A stretch of 49,828 bases of DNA from Acetobacteraceae bacterium. Lineage in GTDB: Bacteria > Pseudomonadota > Alphaproteobacteria > Acetobacterales > Acetobacteraceae. Below, piece by piece: positions 8,314-17,134 of this stretch. The notes under the pieces were generated by a model. The model saw only the letters and a list, made by a program, of their open reading frames with translations. It had not been told where the DNA came from and did not search any database. The first letter of the stretch is position 1. Every line of letters starts with the position of its first letter. The position numbers and the translations under genes are program-made. The stretch covers positions 1 to 49,828 of the forward strand of contig PLSD01000077.1 of the NCBI GenBank assembly GCA_003164135.1, read 5' to 3'.

Positions 8314-9555
8314 TCACGAGAGTAATTGCGACACCCGGCCGTGCCAATTTTGATCTGCCTTGATGCGTGAAATCAGATTTTCATCGACAGGCGGCGCGTT
8401 CAGCGCAATATCGAGCGTGGCTTCTGGTTCCGGATGCACCATTGTGTAGCTGGAGACAAGCGTTGCAGCATCGCCAAGTTCCGCAACCGCGGCATTGCGG
8501 GACGTCACCACACGGCAACCGGCACCGATGCTGGTAATAACCCGGTCGTTAAATCCATGGTCCCAATTTGGCGAAAAATCGAGAAGAACTCTGTGCCCGG
8601 CAAAGAAATCGCCAAGAAACTCGTGCTGGACCGGCTTTGCGGAATACGTGATGTTTGGCCTGTCCCCGAGAATTTTCTGCCATCCGGAGCCGATGATATC
8701 AATGTTCAACGTTCGAATGGAGTCTATGACCAAAACACGGCGCCGGCGCTTTTCCGAAGCATCCAGCGCGGCAAGGAAACTGATAATGCGGGAATCATAC
8801 ATCTCCTGAAATGGAATCTGCATAAAATTCCCAACGGAAATGGCGATGTTTGAATGTGCCTCATCATTCATGACATGCTCCGCCAGGCTTGCTCTTTGGC
8901 GCGGGCTTAACCCGAACGGATCAATCGCCTCGATAATCTCACGCAGAGATTGTGATGCGCGATCATTCAATTCCTGGCCAATGTTTGCCAGCACAACAAT
9001 GCCCGATCTTTTTTGGGCATTCGCATCGTAGAAATTATTTTCTTCACCTTCACGGTTGAAGTTTCCAGCAAACGGAAAATAGATACTTTGCGTTCCGATC
9101 CAGCTCTCAACGAACTGAATGTATGAGCTGTCGGGGAACAGGCAATGCAGCCGGCTGCATTGCCTGGATTTTTCAAAGTAATCGCGGGTTTCCTTGGTAC
9201 GATCCAGATCATAGATGATCGGGTCCAGAACCCAGAAATAAATATCCGCCTCGAAATAATCATGGATAGGCAGTCCATTGCAATTGTAGCGCAACGGAAC
9301 CGATCCCATCAAAAAAACCTGACTGAAATATCGCCTGGGAAAACTGCCCAATTTCCGCCTTTGGCGTTTGTCACTCAAATTCAATATTGTAACATCTACA
9401 TCATTGGCGGTTAATCCGCCGGCGAGCGAACCCGCGAGGGAGAGCACCGTATTGCTTGCATGAGACCAGGCCAGAATAAGCGCCTTTCTGCCGCCTTCGT
9501 CACGGAAAGTCCGGCGTTGCCGCCATTTGTAATAGTGCTGCATGAGGCTCGCCAT
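8314..9555 (-). CDS. CgeB-like glycosyltransferase (GT1_2 type)
   Basis: The 413-aa protein has a C-terminal half typical of CgeB/Glyco_trans_1_2 proteins. It contains VLLDFSPNWDHGFNDRVITSIGAGCRVVTSRNAAVAELG, where such proteins bind the nucleotide sugar. The N-terminal half has a Rossmann-like start (KALILAWSHASNTVLSLAGSLAGGL) but is otherwise not diagnostic. The ATG at 9555 overlaps the stop of the upstream RgpF-like gene by one base (TAATG), so the two are translationally coupled. Together with the upstream ABC exporter this suggests assembly of a surface glycan. The donor and acceptor are unknown. Confidence 0.75.
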   Translation of the reverse strand: MASLMQHYYKWRQRRTFRDEGGRKALILAWSHASNTVLSLAGSLAGGLTANDVDVTILNLSDKRQRRKLGSFPRRYFSQVFLMGSVPLRYNCNGLPIHDYFEADIYFWVLDPIIYDLDRTKETRDYFEKSRQCSRLHCLFPDSSYIQFVESWIGTQSIYFPFAGNFNREGEENNFYDANAQKRSGIVVLANIGQELNDRASQSLREIIEAIDPFGLSPRQRASLAEHVMNDEAHSNIAISVGNFMQIPFQEMYDSRIISFLAALDASEKRRRRVLVIDSIRTLNIDIIGSGWQKILGDRPNITYSAKPVQHEFLGDFFAGHRVLLDFSPNWDHGFNDRVITSIGAGCRVVTSRNAAVAELGDAATLVSSYTMVHPEPEATLDIALNAPPVDENLISRIKADQNWHGRVSQLLS

Positions 9556-10769
9556 TAGCCGGTCTCCCCCGTGACTTCTTCGGCGCGAAAACCCGCCGTG
9601 CGCGTTGCATGGTTGAAAAGACGTTCAAGGGCATGTTCAACCGCGCCGTCGCCGCGCCCGGCATCCGCAGTTTTGAACATTTCTGTCAGGCGCAAGCGCC
9701 GCAGCGGCTCCAGCGCTCGTGGCCGTGCCCAGAACATCGTGCCTTCAAAAAAATCAAAGGCATCATCTCGAATCGGGCTCCCCATGCGCGCTGCAATGGC
9801 TTGCGCCAGCGGACGGTTTTTTCCCAGCAAGTCTCGTGGTGCCGTGCTGTTGGAAACCACATGGAAACGGCTGGGTCCAACAATCCCGATTTCCGGATCA
9901 TCCTGAAATAACTTAACGATTTTGTGGACCTGCCGGTCAGTAGCAATCAAATCAAGGAACGCCGCGCGGCGCCAGATGTCGCCGAAAATCGGCACGCGGC
10001 CATGGCTGAGTGATTTCTTGCCGTGAATTTTGCAGACGATATCAAAAGCATCAAATGCGCCGTCCTCCAGCAGCAACAGGAACGGGCGCACATCACGGCC
10101 GGAATTCTCGACGATACGGATCACGCTGCCGGGAAAAGCCGCGGTCACTTGATTGGCTAATTCTGGATTTTCGCGTGTAAGTGTCAGGAACAATGTGAAC
10201 GGCAGGCTCCACCGCTTGAGCAGGGTTTCAATCTCCGGCCAAAGATCGGCGTAGTAGAGATGCAGCGCCACGGCAACGCGCGGGGAAGGCGCGGTACTCA
10301 CAACAGGAGCGCTGGTTGCGCCAACCGGCCAGCCGGTGATCAATTCGGGGTGGTCACGCATGATTTTGCCATCCGGAGGCATCTGGAAGCGGCGCGCGAG
10401 ACGCACGTGTTTGCAATAGGTTTTATAATGTTGCTTTGGCCCGGCGGGAAAAGTTTCCACGCCATCAAAATGCAGCACGCCGCGCTTCAGGGAGGTAAAA
10501 CGCCGGCGCAGCCGTGCGAAGGCCGCTTTGCTCCAGCCGGCCCGTTCAAGTGCCGCCTCACCAGGGGCGACCGAAACCGTTACCGCGGTGTTTCCAGCGC
10601 TGAGGAAAAAACTTAACCCGCTGCCGGCGGGAAAAAGATAGTCCCGCGCATCGGCTCCGGCTCGCTCCAGGCTGATTTTCAGATATCCACGCGACTGCGC
10701 GGCCTCGAACGGGCGCAAGAGGCAAACGCCGCGGGGCGGAACAACAAGCCGGTGGGTTTCACACGTCAT
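9555..10769 (-). CDS. Rhamnan synthesis F-like protein (RgpF family)
   Basis: A 404-aa protein matching the RgpF family (PF05045), associated with synthesis or modification of rhamnose-containing polysaccharides. Supporting stretches are VALHLYYADLWPEIETLLKRW, NSGRDVRPFLLLL, DAFDIVCKIHGKKS and DPEIGIVGPSRFHV, in the order seen in that family. A late EGTMFWARPRAL also fits. I start it at the ATG at 10769, preceded by GAAAGG; the longer frame begins inside the exporter's end and has no ribosome site. It lies 40 bases after the exporter and is coupled to the next gene, so the three form one operon. Confidence 0.85.
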   Translation of the reverse strand: MTCETHRLVVPPRGVCLLRPFEAAQSRGYLKISLERAGADARDYLFPAGSGLSFFLSAGNTAVTVSVAPGEAALERAGWSKAAFARLRRRFTSLKRGVLHFDGVETFPAGPKQHYKTYCKHVRLARRFQMPPDGKIMRDHPELITGWPVGATSAPVVSTAPSPRVAVALHLYYADLWPEIETLLKRWSLPFTLFLTLTRENPELANQVTAAFPGSVIRIVENSGRDVRPFLLLLEDGAFDAFDIVCKIHGKKSLSHGRVPIFGDIWRRAAFLDLIATDRQVHKIVKLFQDDPEIGIVGPSRFHVVSNSTAPRDLLGKNRPLAQAIAARMGSPIRDDAFDFFEGTMFWARPRALEPLRRLRLTEMFKTADAGRGDGAVEHALERLFNHATRTAGFRAEEVTGETG

Positions 10770-10809
10770 ACTGTTGCCTTTCTCGCGGCAGTTTTGCGCC
10801 AGGGCGCCC

Positions 10810-12564
10810 TTAATGCAACGCCTGCGCCCGTACCAACCGGGCAAACGCCCCGTCCTGCGCCAGCAGGTCAGTGTGGGTTCCTTGTTCTATGGCCTGGCCG
10901 TCGGCCATGACGACGATGAGGTCAGCGTCGCGGACGGTGGAGAGGCGGTGGGCGACGACGATGGTGGTGCGGCCGGCGCGCAGGTGGGTGAGTGCGGTCT
11001 GCACGGCGGCCTCGCTTTCGGTGTCCAGCGCGCTGGTGGCTTCGTCCAGCAGCAGGATGCGCGGGTTGCGCAGGATGGCGCGGGCAATGGCGACGCGCTG
11101 GCGCTGGCCGCCGGAGAGGCGCTGGCCATTGACGCCGACGCGGGTCTTGAAGCCTTCCGGCATTTCCAGCGCGAAGCCGCAGGCGGCGGCGGCGGCGGCG
11201 GCGTGGACGTCTTCGGGCGTGGCGTCGGGGCGGCCGAGGAGGATATTGGCGTAGATGGTGTCGTCAAACAGCAGGGCGTCCTGCCCGACGTAGGCGATGG
11301 CGGTGCGCAGGGAGTGGAGCGTGACGCTGGCGATTTCAGCGTTATCCAGCCGGATGTGGCCGCTGGTGGGGGTGTAGAGGCGGGGGATGAGGGCCAAAGC
11401 GGTGGATTTTCCCGCGCCCGAGGTGCCGACCAGTGCCAGCATTTTGCCGGGGGCGGCGGTGAAGGTGAGGTCTTTCAGGCCGGGCCGGCCGTCCGGGTAG
11501 TTGAAGGCGACGTGGTCGAAGACCAGTTCGCCGGGGCCGGGGGGCAGTAGGACGGCGCCGGGAGTGTCGGCGATGGCGGCGGGTTCGTCGATGACCGCGA
11601 ACACGCGAATGAGGCCGCCCAGGCCCTCCTGGATGGCGGAGTTCATGGTGCCGAGCGCGCGCAGGGGGCGGCTGGCGATGAGCAAAGCGGAGATGAAGCC
11701 CATGAAGTTGCCCACGCCGCCGCCGCCGGTGGCGTTGCGCCAGCCTTCGAAGCCGATGACCATGGCGACCGCGACGCCGCCCAGGACTTCGAGCATCGGG
11801 TCCAGGCGGGAGCGGATCTGGGTCATGCGCAGCAGGGCGTGGTAAAGCTGGTCGAAGGTTTTGTTGGCGCGGCCTTGCTCATGTGCTTCCAGCCCGTAGG
11901 CGCGTACGGTGCGGGCCTGGGCGAAGCTTTCGTTGAGGACGGAGGCGGCGAGGCCCATTTGCTCCTGCATGCCGCCCGAGGCACGGCGCATGCGTTTGCC
12001 GATTTTCTGCACCGGGATGCCGGCCATCGGGTAGAGCACGGCGGCGATGAGGCTGAGTTTCCAGTCGATGACGATCATGGTGACGACCAGTCCAACCACG
12101 GTGGCGGCGTCGGCGACGGCGTTCACCGCGCGGGTCATGGCCTCGCGGATGACGCCGGCATCGGTGGTGAAGCGGGCGGCGAGCTGGGCCGGGGCCTCGC
12201 GTTCCACCCGCGCCAGGGCGGCGTTGGAGAGGTGGCGGAACATGGCGACCTGCAGGCGGCGGATGACCAGCAGCACCATGTCCTGCGTCAGCACCGCCTG
12301 GAAATACATGGAGACGCCTTTGATGGCGGTAACGATGAGCACCAGGATGGGCACCTGATAGAGGATGCGCGGATCCTTATGCGAAAACATGTCAAAGGCC
12401 CATTTGATCAGCGCCGGGTAGGCCGCCGTGGTGGCTGACATCACGAGCGTCGTCACCACGATGAGCACGATGCGGCCGCGGTAGTGGCGGATGTGTTCGC
12501 GCCAGAGGCGGTAGATGAGGGCGGGGGTGGATTGTTGCTCGTCGAGGCGTAGGTGCTTGGTCAT
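10810..12564 (-). CDS. MsbA-type ABC exporter (permease-ATPase fusion)
   Basis: The 584-aa half-transporter works as a homodimer in the inner membrane. An N-terminal transmembrane domain of about six helices spans residues 20-325. The nucleotide-binding domain follows with Walker A GTSGAGKST (380-388), signature LSGGQ (473-477), Walker B ILLLDEAT (493-500) and H-loop H529. Overall it resembles MsbA/lipid A and lipid-linked sugar exporters. It heads an operon with an RgpF-like gene and a glycosyltransferase, which supports a lipid or glycolipid substrate; drug export is an alternative for this family. It may or may not be the essential msbA of this genome, so no symbol is given. Confidence 0.9.
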   Translation of the reverse strand: MTKHLRLDEQQSTPALIYRLWREHIRHYRGRIVLIVVTTLVMSATTAAYPALIKWAFDMFSHKDPRILYQVPILVLIVTAIKGVSMYFQAVLTQDMVLLVIRRLQVAMFRHLSNAALARVEREAPAQLAARFTTDAGVIREAMTRAVNAVADAATVVGLVVTMIVIDWKLSLIAAVLYPMAGIPVQKIGKRMRRASGGMQEQMGLAASVLNESFAQARTVRAYGLEAHEQGRANKTFDQLYHALLRMTQIRSRLDPMLEVLGGVAVAMVIGFEGWRNATGGGGVGNFMGFISALLIASRPLRALGTMNSAIQEGLGGLIRVFAVIDEPAAIADTPGAVLLPPGPGELVFDHVAFNYPDGRPGLKDLTFTAAPGKMLALVGTSGAGKSTALALIPRLYTPTSGHIRLDNAEIASVTLHSLRTAIAYVGQDALLFDDTIYANILLGRPDATPEDVHAAAAAAACGFALEMPEGFKTRVGVNGQRLSGGQRQRVAIARAILRNPRILLLDEATSALDTESEAAVQTALTHLRAGRTTIVVAHRLSTVRDADLIVVMADGQAIEQGTHTDLLAQDGAFARLVRAQALH

Positions 12565-12618
12565 GGCGCTGGGTTAACCATATTTTTGCTTGGCCACAAA
12601 TTGCGGTAGGGGAGGGCC

Positions 12619-13293
12619 ATGGATACTATCTATAAAGGCGACCTCTCCACCAAGGCTGGCCGCCGCAATGCCTGGATCGACGCGTTGTTTGTCGACCATG
12701 CGGTGCTGCGCATTTTCTGGACCAATTTTCATGAGGTGAAGGCGGGGCGGCTGTACCGCTCCAACCACCCCACGCCGGGTAATTTGGCGGTGTTTACCAG
12801 AAAGGCGGGGCTGCGCAGCCTGATTAACCTGCGCGGGCTGGCGAAAAATGGGTCCGATGCGCTCTCACGCGATGCGGCGGCGCGGCTGGGGCTGGATTTT
12901 TACGACATGGCGATGGAGTCGCGCGGGGCGCCGCATAAGGATCGGATTCTGCGGTTGGCGGAGATTTTGGCGACCATGCGCGGGCCGGCGTTGATCCATT
13001 GCAAATCTGGCGCGGACAGGGCCGGGCTGGCGGCGGGGCTGTTTGTGCTGATCGAGGGCGGGACCGTGGAGGAGGCGCTGAAACAGCTTTCGTGGCGGTT
13101 CGGGCATATCAAGCAGGCGAAAACCGGGATTCTGGACGCGTTTTTTCTGACGTATCAGCGCGATGGCGAGGCGCGGGGCAAGAAGTTTCTGGACTGGGTG
13201 CGCGAGGATTATTCCGAGCAGGATTTGCGCGACCATTTCAAGGCGAATGCGCTGGCCGGGTTTATTAATGACAAGGTGCTGGGGCGGGAGTAG
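12619..13293 (+). CDS. Tyrosine/dual-specificity phosphatase-like protein
   Basis: The 224-aa protein has the phosphatase signature CX5R in LIHCKSGADRAGLAAGLF, with C128 as nucleophile and R134 binding phosphate. An upstream LINLRGLAKNGSD resembles the segment before the general-acid loop in the DSP/PTP-like family. An N-terminal FHEVKAGRLYRSNHPTPGNL is common in bacterial PTP-like proteins near envelope genes. Such enzymes can act on phosphoproteins, phospholipids or inositol phosphates, and the substrate is not predictable here. GGGGAGGG lies before the ATG. It is divergent from the ABC exporter with 54 bases between starts, so the two could share control. Confidence 0.85.
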   Translation: MDTIYKGDLSTKAGRRNAWIDALFVDHAVLRIFWTNFHEVKAGRLYRSNHPTPGNLAVFTRKAGLRSLINLRGLAKNGSDALSRDAAARLGLDFYDMAMESRGAPHKDRILRLAEILATMRGPALIHCKSGADRAGLAAGLFVLIEGGTVEEALKQLSWRFGHIKQAKTGILDAFFLTYQRDGEARGKKFLDWVREDYSEQDLRDHFKANALAGFINDKVLGRE

Positions 13294-13735
13294 CGGGCGG
13301 GGGTGTTTCACGTGAAGCTTTTGTGAGGTTTGTGTTATAACACATTGGTAGTGCGGGTTTATTTTTTGCTTGCACCCCAATTTGTGCGGGTTTGTGCCGG
13401 AAAAGGAATGATTAGCTTCATCATTGTACCAGATCACACCCAGTCTTCCCGCCGCTGGTGGCGCGGATATGGTCGATCCAGACCGAGGTGCCACGGAAGC
13501 GGGGTGACGCGAAGTGGACACAGTTTGTTGCGATTGCGGGTTGCCTGAGTAGTTTCCGGGGGTTTTCAAGTGATCGCTGGATACCTATCTCGTAATGGCT
13601 CGGGATCAGGAGCGGGCTGCCGGGACGGTTCGGCCAGCGGTGCAAATGGTTCCACGGATTCTTTAGCTTCAGACGCAGCGCCGGAGACGAGGCCGGGGGC
13701 GTTTTTTAAACTTTTCCCGTTTCAGTGAGGATACA
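13294..13735. other. Non-coding interval upstream of the secreted repeat protein
   Basis: About 440 bases with no frame of convincing length or family similarity. The first 130 bases are AT-richer, and a GTTATAACAC palindrome lies near 13333-13342. The remainder is GC-rich but broken by stops in all frames. It could contain a degraded mobile fragment, but I cannot identify one. The last 50 bases hold the ribosome site (GTGAGG) of the following gene. Confidence 0.4.
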
Positions 13736-14944
13736 ATGGCCATTTCCAAACGCTTTACCCTCCGCCACGGCTTAATTGCCGCGACCATGCTTGCGGGGCC
13801 GCTGGTTCTGGCGGTGCCTAACATTGCGCACGCGCAGTTGGTGGTCGGACTCGCGATCACGGTCGCGCCGCCGATGCTGCCGGTGTACGAGCAGCCGCCC
13901 ATGCCTGCGGAAGGTTATGTATGGACCCCTGGCTACTGGGCTTATAGCTCGGAAGGCTATTACTGGGTGCCTGGCACCTGGGTCGAGCCGCCGGAGGAAG
14001 GCGTGTATTGGACCCCGCCCTACTGGGCCTGGAATAATGGCACGTATGCCTTCAATAATGGCTACTGGGGTCCGCATGTCGGGTACTATGGTGGCATTAA
14101 TTATGGTTACGGCTACGGCGGCGATGGCTATGACGGCGGCCGTTGGAACGGACGGCAGTTCCAATATAACCGTGCCGCGAACAATTTCGGGTCGGTGCAT
14201 GTCACCAATGTGTACCAGCATAATGTGACCGTCATTAATCGCACCAATGTAAGTTACTACGGTGGAAACGGCGGCTCCCAGTTCAGGCCCACGCAGCAGG
14301 ATCTGATGGCCCAGCATGACCGGCATATCCAGGTAACCGCGGACCAGACGCGCCACATTAGCGCCGCGCAAAGCAATCCGGCATTCGCATATAGCCATAA
14401 CAACGGGCATCCGGCTATTGCCGCTACGTCGCGTCCCGCGGATTTCAGAGGCGCAGTGGGCCAGAAGCAGCCGGGAATTAATGCCGGGCAGCATCCGGCG
14501 GGGCCGGGTGGTGCAAACCATCAGCCCGGAGCGATGAACCAGCTTGGTGCGCCCGCGCATGCGGTGGCACCGGCGGGTGTGATCCATCCGGCGGGGCAGA
14601 TGAACAAGCCGGGCGCTCTGTCGCACCAAGCGATACCAGGGAATGTTGTCCATCCGGCGCCGCAGATGAACAAGCCGGCGGCACCGGCGTATCATGCAGC
14701 ACCCGCGGCGATGCCGCACCCAGTGCAGCAGATCAACCGGCCGGCGGCACCGGCGTATCACCCGGTGCAGCAGATCAACCGGCCCGCGGCACCGGCGTAT
14801 CACCCGGTGCAGCAGATGAACCGGCCTGCGGCACCGGCGTATCACCCGGCGCAGCAGATGAACCGGCCTGCGGCGGCGCCGCATGCACAAGGACCTGCCG
14901 GGGCGCCGCCCCAGCATGGGAATCAGCAGAAAAAACCACAGTAG
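13736..14944 (+). CDS. Secreted YXWGXW-like repeat protein with Pro/Ala/His-rich tail
   Basis: The 402-aa protein has a signal peptide of about 33 residues ending NIAHA before Q34. Residues 40-115 carry aromatic repeats of the YXWGXW type: YVWTPGYWAY, YYWVPGTWVEPP and VYWTPPYWAW. A Gly/Tyr/Asn-rich stretch follows (NNGYWGPHVGYYGG). The C-terminal third is Pro/Ala/His/Gln-rich and includes a 14-residue unit (INRPAAPAYHPVQQ) repeated in tandem with only small changes. Proteins with this repeat are exported and of unknown function, often in acid-living or soil Proteobacteria. It is followed by a clear terminator. The low-complexity tail probably varies in length between strains. Confidence 0.8.
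   Translation: MAISKRFTLRHGLIAATMLAGPLVLAVPNIAHAQLVVGLAITVAPPMLPVYEQPPMPAEGYVWTPGYWAYSSEGYYWVPGTWVEPPEEGVYWTPPYWAWNNGTYAFNNGYWGPHVGYYGGINYGYGYGGDGYDGGRWNGRQFQYNRAANNFGSVHVTNVYQHNVTVINRTNVSYYGGNGGSQFRPTQQDLMAQHDRHIQVTADQTRHISAAQSNPAFAYSHNNGHPAIAATSRPADFRGAVGQKQPGINAGQHPAGPGGANHQPGAMNQLGAPAHAVAPAGVIHPAGQMNKPGALSHQAIPGNVVHPAPQMNKPAAPAYHAAPAAMPHPVQQINRPAAPAYHPVQQINRPAAPAYHPVQQMNRPAAPAYHPAQQMNRPAAAPHAQGPAGAPPQHGNQQKKPQ
14736..14862 (+). repeat. Tandem 42-bp coding repeat
   Basis: About three near-identical copies of a 42-base unit encode [IM]NRPAAPAYHP[VA]QQ inside the secreted protein. Diverged copies lie on both sides (MNKPAAPAYH upstream, MNRPAAAPH downstream). Copies differ only at scattered bases, so replication slippage is likely. 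Confidence 0.85.
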
Positions 14945-14960
14945 CCTCAGTCGGCGTTAG

Positions 14961-15002
14961 AAAAAGCGGGGATGGGCCGGAGTGGTCCGTCCCCGTTTTT
15001 TT
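14961..15002 (+). terminator. Intrinsic terminator after the YXWGXW-like gene
   Basis: A stem with CGGGGATGG paired to CCGTCCCCG (one G-U pair) is followed by seven T. AAAAAG on the left side could let it also serve the convergent cytochrome c gene, which ends at 15015. Confidence 0.85.
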
Positions 15003-15014
15003 ATATGGTGCCGG

Positions 15015-15407
15015 TCAGGAGTGCAGGGTGTGCAGGTAGGCGACGATGGCTTGCGCGCTGGCGGTGGAGAGCTGGCCGCGCCAGACGGGCATGGGGGCGT
15101 GCAGCGGCTGGCCGGTTTCGTCCTTGCCGTCGAGGATGGCGCGCAGGAGCAGGGCGTCGGTTTTGTAGGTTTGTTCCAGCCCTGGGGCGCGCAGGTCGGC
15201 GGATTTGACGGAACCGAACGACATGCCGCCGGAGCCGTCGGCGTTGTGGCAGCTGGCGCATTTGCCGGCGAAGAGCTGGACGCCGGTTTCGGGCGGGGCG
15301 GCAGCGGGCGGGCTCATGGATTGGGCCTGGGCTGGGCGCGTGAGTCCGGCGGCGGTGAGCAGTGCGGCCAGGATGAGGGCTAAGCGGATTTTTTGTGATT
15401 TTTGCAT
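15015..15407 (-). CDS. Small periplasmic cytochrome c (class I, monoheme)
   Basis: The 130-aa protein has a signal peptide of about 28 residues (cleavage after TRPAQA). It carries a single haem c site CASCH (C50, C53, H54). The likely distal ligand is M106 in HAPMPVWR. The fold length suits a class I cytochrome c of the alcohol- or sugar-dehydrogenase accessory type. Its redox partner is not in the window. The ATG at 15407 has GGAGG at ideal spacing; the longer in-frame extension is not supported. It lies 69 bases after the lipoprotein gene on the same strand and may be read through from that operon or have its own promoter. Confidence 0.88.
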   Translation of the reverse strand: MQKSQKIRLALILAALLTAAGLTRPAQAQSMSPPAAAPPETGVQLFAGKCASCHNADGSGGMSFGSVKSADLRAPGLEQTYKTDALLLRAILDGKDETGQPLHAPMPVWRGQLSTASAQAIVAYLHTLHS

Positions 15408-15476
15408 GGTATCCTCCAGCGTTCTGGCTGGAGGTTTAGCATGTCCGGGCGGTGTTTTCACGGTATTAGATCGCAG

Positions 15477-16397
15477 TCAGCTGCCTTTTTTCAGCACGGC
15501 GTTGGCGACCACCTGCTGGATGCCGGTGGCGGCTTCGGTCGCGGCGGCGGCGGCGACGTCACCCCAGTAGGGTTCGATGTCCGACGGGGCGAGCGGGTGG
15601 AGCTGGGTAACCTGGCCGATTTTGCGGTGGTTGGCGTCCTGCACGGTCCAGTCGAGCTCGACCATGATCTGGCCGTTCTGGCCTGGTGAGACGAGAATAT
15701 TGCCGGTGACGGTGAAATCGGCCTGGGCGGCGTTGGTTACCAGCAAATCGTCCGGGCCGGGGAGGTCGCGGGCGAGGTTGAGGGGTAGGGAGTGGTTGCC
15801 GTCGCCAGGGGCGCCGGTGACGGGGCCGATGTAAATGCGCGGCGGGCGGTTTTCCAGCGATTTCGGGTTGCTGCCCTGGATGCGCGCGTTGATGGCGGCC
15901 AGGGTTTGCGACAGCGGCTTTGCGTCCGTGCCGGCGGCGCCGGCCAGCGCGGTGGCATCGCCATTGGCCCAGGCGGCGGCGGGGACCGGGGCGCCGGTTT
16001 GGGTGCCGTAGGTTTTGCCGTCGGGCCCGGTGATGGCGTAGGCGGGGGTGACGGTGTTGCCGGTGAGTTTGGCCGAGGTGGTGAGCAGCCAGCCGCCTTT
16101 CATGGGGGCGCCGGCGATGCTTGGGATGTCGTAATTTACCAGCGCGGCGGCGAGGTCCTGGGCGTAGAGGGCGGCGGATTTGTCATCGAGCAGGGCGGCG
16201 GTGGGCGTGGGGACCATGAGCACCGGGGCCGGGGGGATGGCCAGGCGGGCGGCTTCCAGGCCGGGGTTGCCGTAGAACGGCTCGGGCAGGGTGCCGCAGG
16301 CGGCGAGGGCGAGCGGGAGCAGGAGCATGAATGCGCGCGGGGATGGTGGGGCGGCCGCGCGCCAAAAACATGCGCGCGGGAAAATAAGCTGCTTCAT
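15477..16397 (-). CDS. Predicted outer-membrane lipoprotein, unknown function
   Basis: The 306-aa protein has a hydrophobic N-terminal stretch MLLLPLALAAC ending in a lipobox, with Cys34 the expected lipidated residue. Residues 35-306 contain no domain I recognise; they are Ala/Pro/Gly-rich with SLENRPPRIYIGPVTGAPG and a conserved-looking TVTGNILVSPG. The ATG at 16397 overlaps the stop of pgeF as ATGA, giving translational coupling and an unusually long basic region before the hydrophobic core (MKQLIFPRAC). A second ATG at 16328 would give a shorter signal. Being last in an operon with lgt, which lipidates such proteins, is suggestive. Confidence 0.75.
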   Translation of the reverse strand: MKQLIFPRACFWRAAAPPSPRAFMLLLPLALAACGTLPEPFYGNPGLEAARLAIPPAPVLMVPTPTAALLDDKSAALYAQDLAAALVNYDIPSIAGAPMKGGWLLTTSAKLTGNTVTPAYAITGPDGKTYGTQTGAPVPAAAWANGDATALAGAAGTDAKPLSQTLAAINARIQGSNPKSLENRPPRIYIGPVTGAPGDGNHSLPLNLARDLPGPDDLLVTNAAQADFTVTGNILVSPGQNGQIMVELDWTVQDANHRKIGQVTQLHPLAPSDIEPYWGDVAAAAATEAATGIQQVVANAVLKKGS

Positions 16398-17134
16398 GTG
16401 CGGATCACTGAAATCTGGTGGCCGGTGGCGGGCTCTTTGCGCAGGGTTTTGCGGCGGTAGGAGAAGAATTTTCGTTCCTCGGCGCAGGTGTCGTGCGGGA
16501 CGATGTCGGTGGGCACACCGGCGGCTTTGAGCCGGGCGGCGCAGTAGCCGGGAAGGTTGAAATGCCAGCGGTTGGGGCGGCCGGGTTTGAAGAAACGCTC
16601 GGCGGCGGCGTGGTCCTCGATGATGGGGGTGCGCAGGTCGGCACTCACTTCGTAGCTATTCTGGTGGATGCAGGGGCCGATGGTGGCACGGATTTCGGCG
16701 GCACCGAGGGCGCGCATGGCTGCCACCGTGGCTTCCAGCACGCCGAGGAAAGCGCCGCGCCAGCCGGCATGGGCGGCGCCGATGATGGTGCCGGTGGCGT
16801 CCGCGAACAGGACCGGGGCGCAGTCGGCGGTGATGACGCCGAGTGCCAGGCCGGGAGTGCTGGTGACCAAAGCGTCGGCCTCCGGTCCGTCGCCGATGCG
16901 CCAGGGGGTGGTCATGGTGATGACCTCGGTGCCGTGGACCTGTTTGAGGCCGAGCAAGGCGATGGGGTCGACTCCCAGGGATTGCGCCACGCGGGCACGG
17001 TTTTCGCGGATGTTCGCGACCTCGTCAGCGCCGGAAAAGCTGCAGTTCAGGCTGGCATAAGGGCCGGTGGAGACGCCGCCGTTGCGGGTGAAAAAGCCGT
17101 GGCGGGCCGGCAGGTCGCCGGTGAGAAAATCCAT
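16394..17134 (-). CDS. pgeF: PgeF/YfiH-family purine nucleoside phosphorylase-like (polyphenol oxidase family)
   Basis: The 246-aa protein belongs to the YfiH/PgeF (Cu-oxidase_4) family, members of which act on purine nucleosides and correct muropeptide misincorporation; older annotations call it laccase. The metal-binding signature is visible as LKQVHGTEV, GVITADCAPVLFAD and GAAHAGWRGAFLGVLE. A conserved IGPCIHQNSYEVS follows. The ATG at 17134 overlaps the stop of the upstream methyltransferase (TAATG). Its own stop overlaps the lipoprotein start. The in-frame upstream extension lies inside the methyltransferase and is not needed. Confidence 0.9.
   Translation of the reverse strand: MDFLTGDLPARHGFFTRNGGVSTGPYASLNCSFSGADEVANIRENRARVAQSLGVDPIALLGLKQVHGTEVITMTTPWRIGDGPEADALVTSTPGLALGVITADCAPVLFADATGTIIGAAHAGWRGAFLGVLEATVAAMRALGAAEIRATIGPCIHQNSYEVSADLRTPIIEDHAAAERFFKPGRPNRWHFNLPGYCAARLKAAGVPTDIVPHDTCAEERKFFSYRRKTLRKEPATGHQISVIRT

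Noticed and set aside
13330..13548. A 72-codon frame and possible IS fragment
   Set aside because: No transposase motif or terminal repeats could be found.
14736..14862. Possible CRISPR-like array
   Set aside because: The units are coding, directly adjacent and without spacers.
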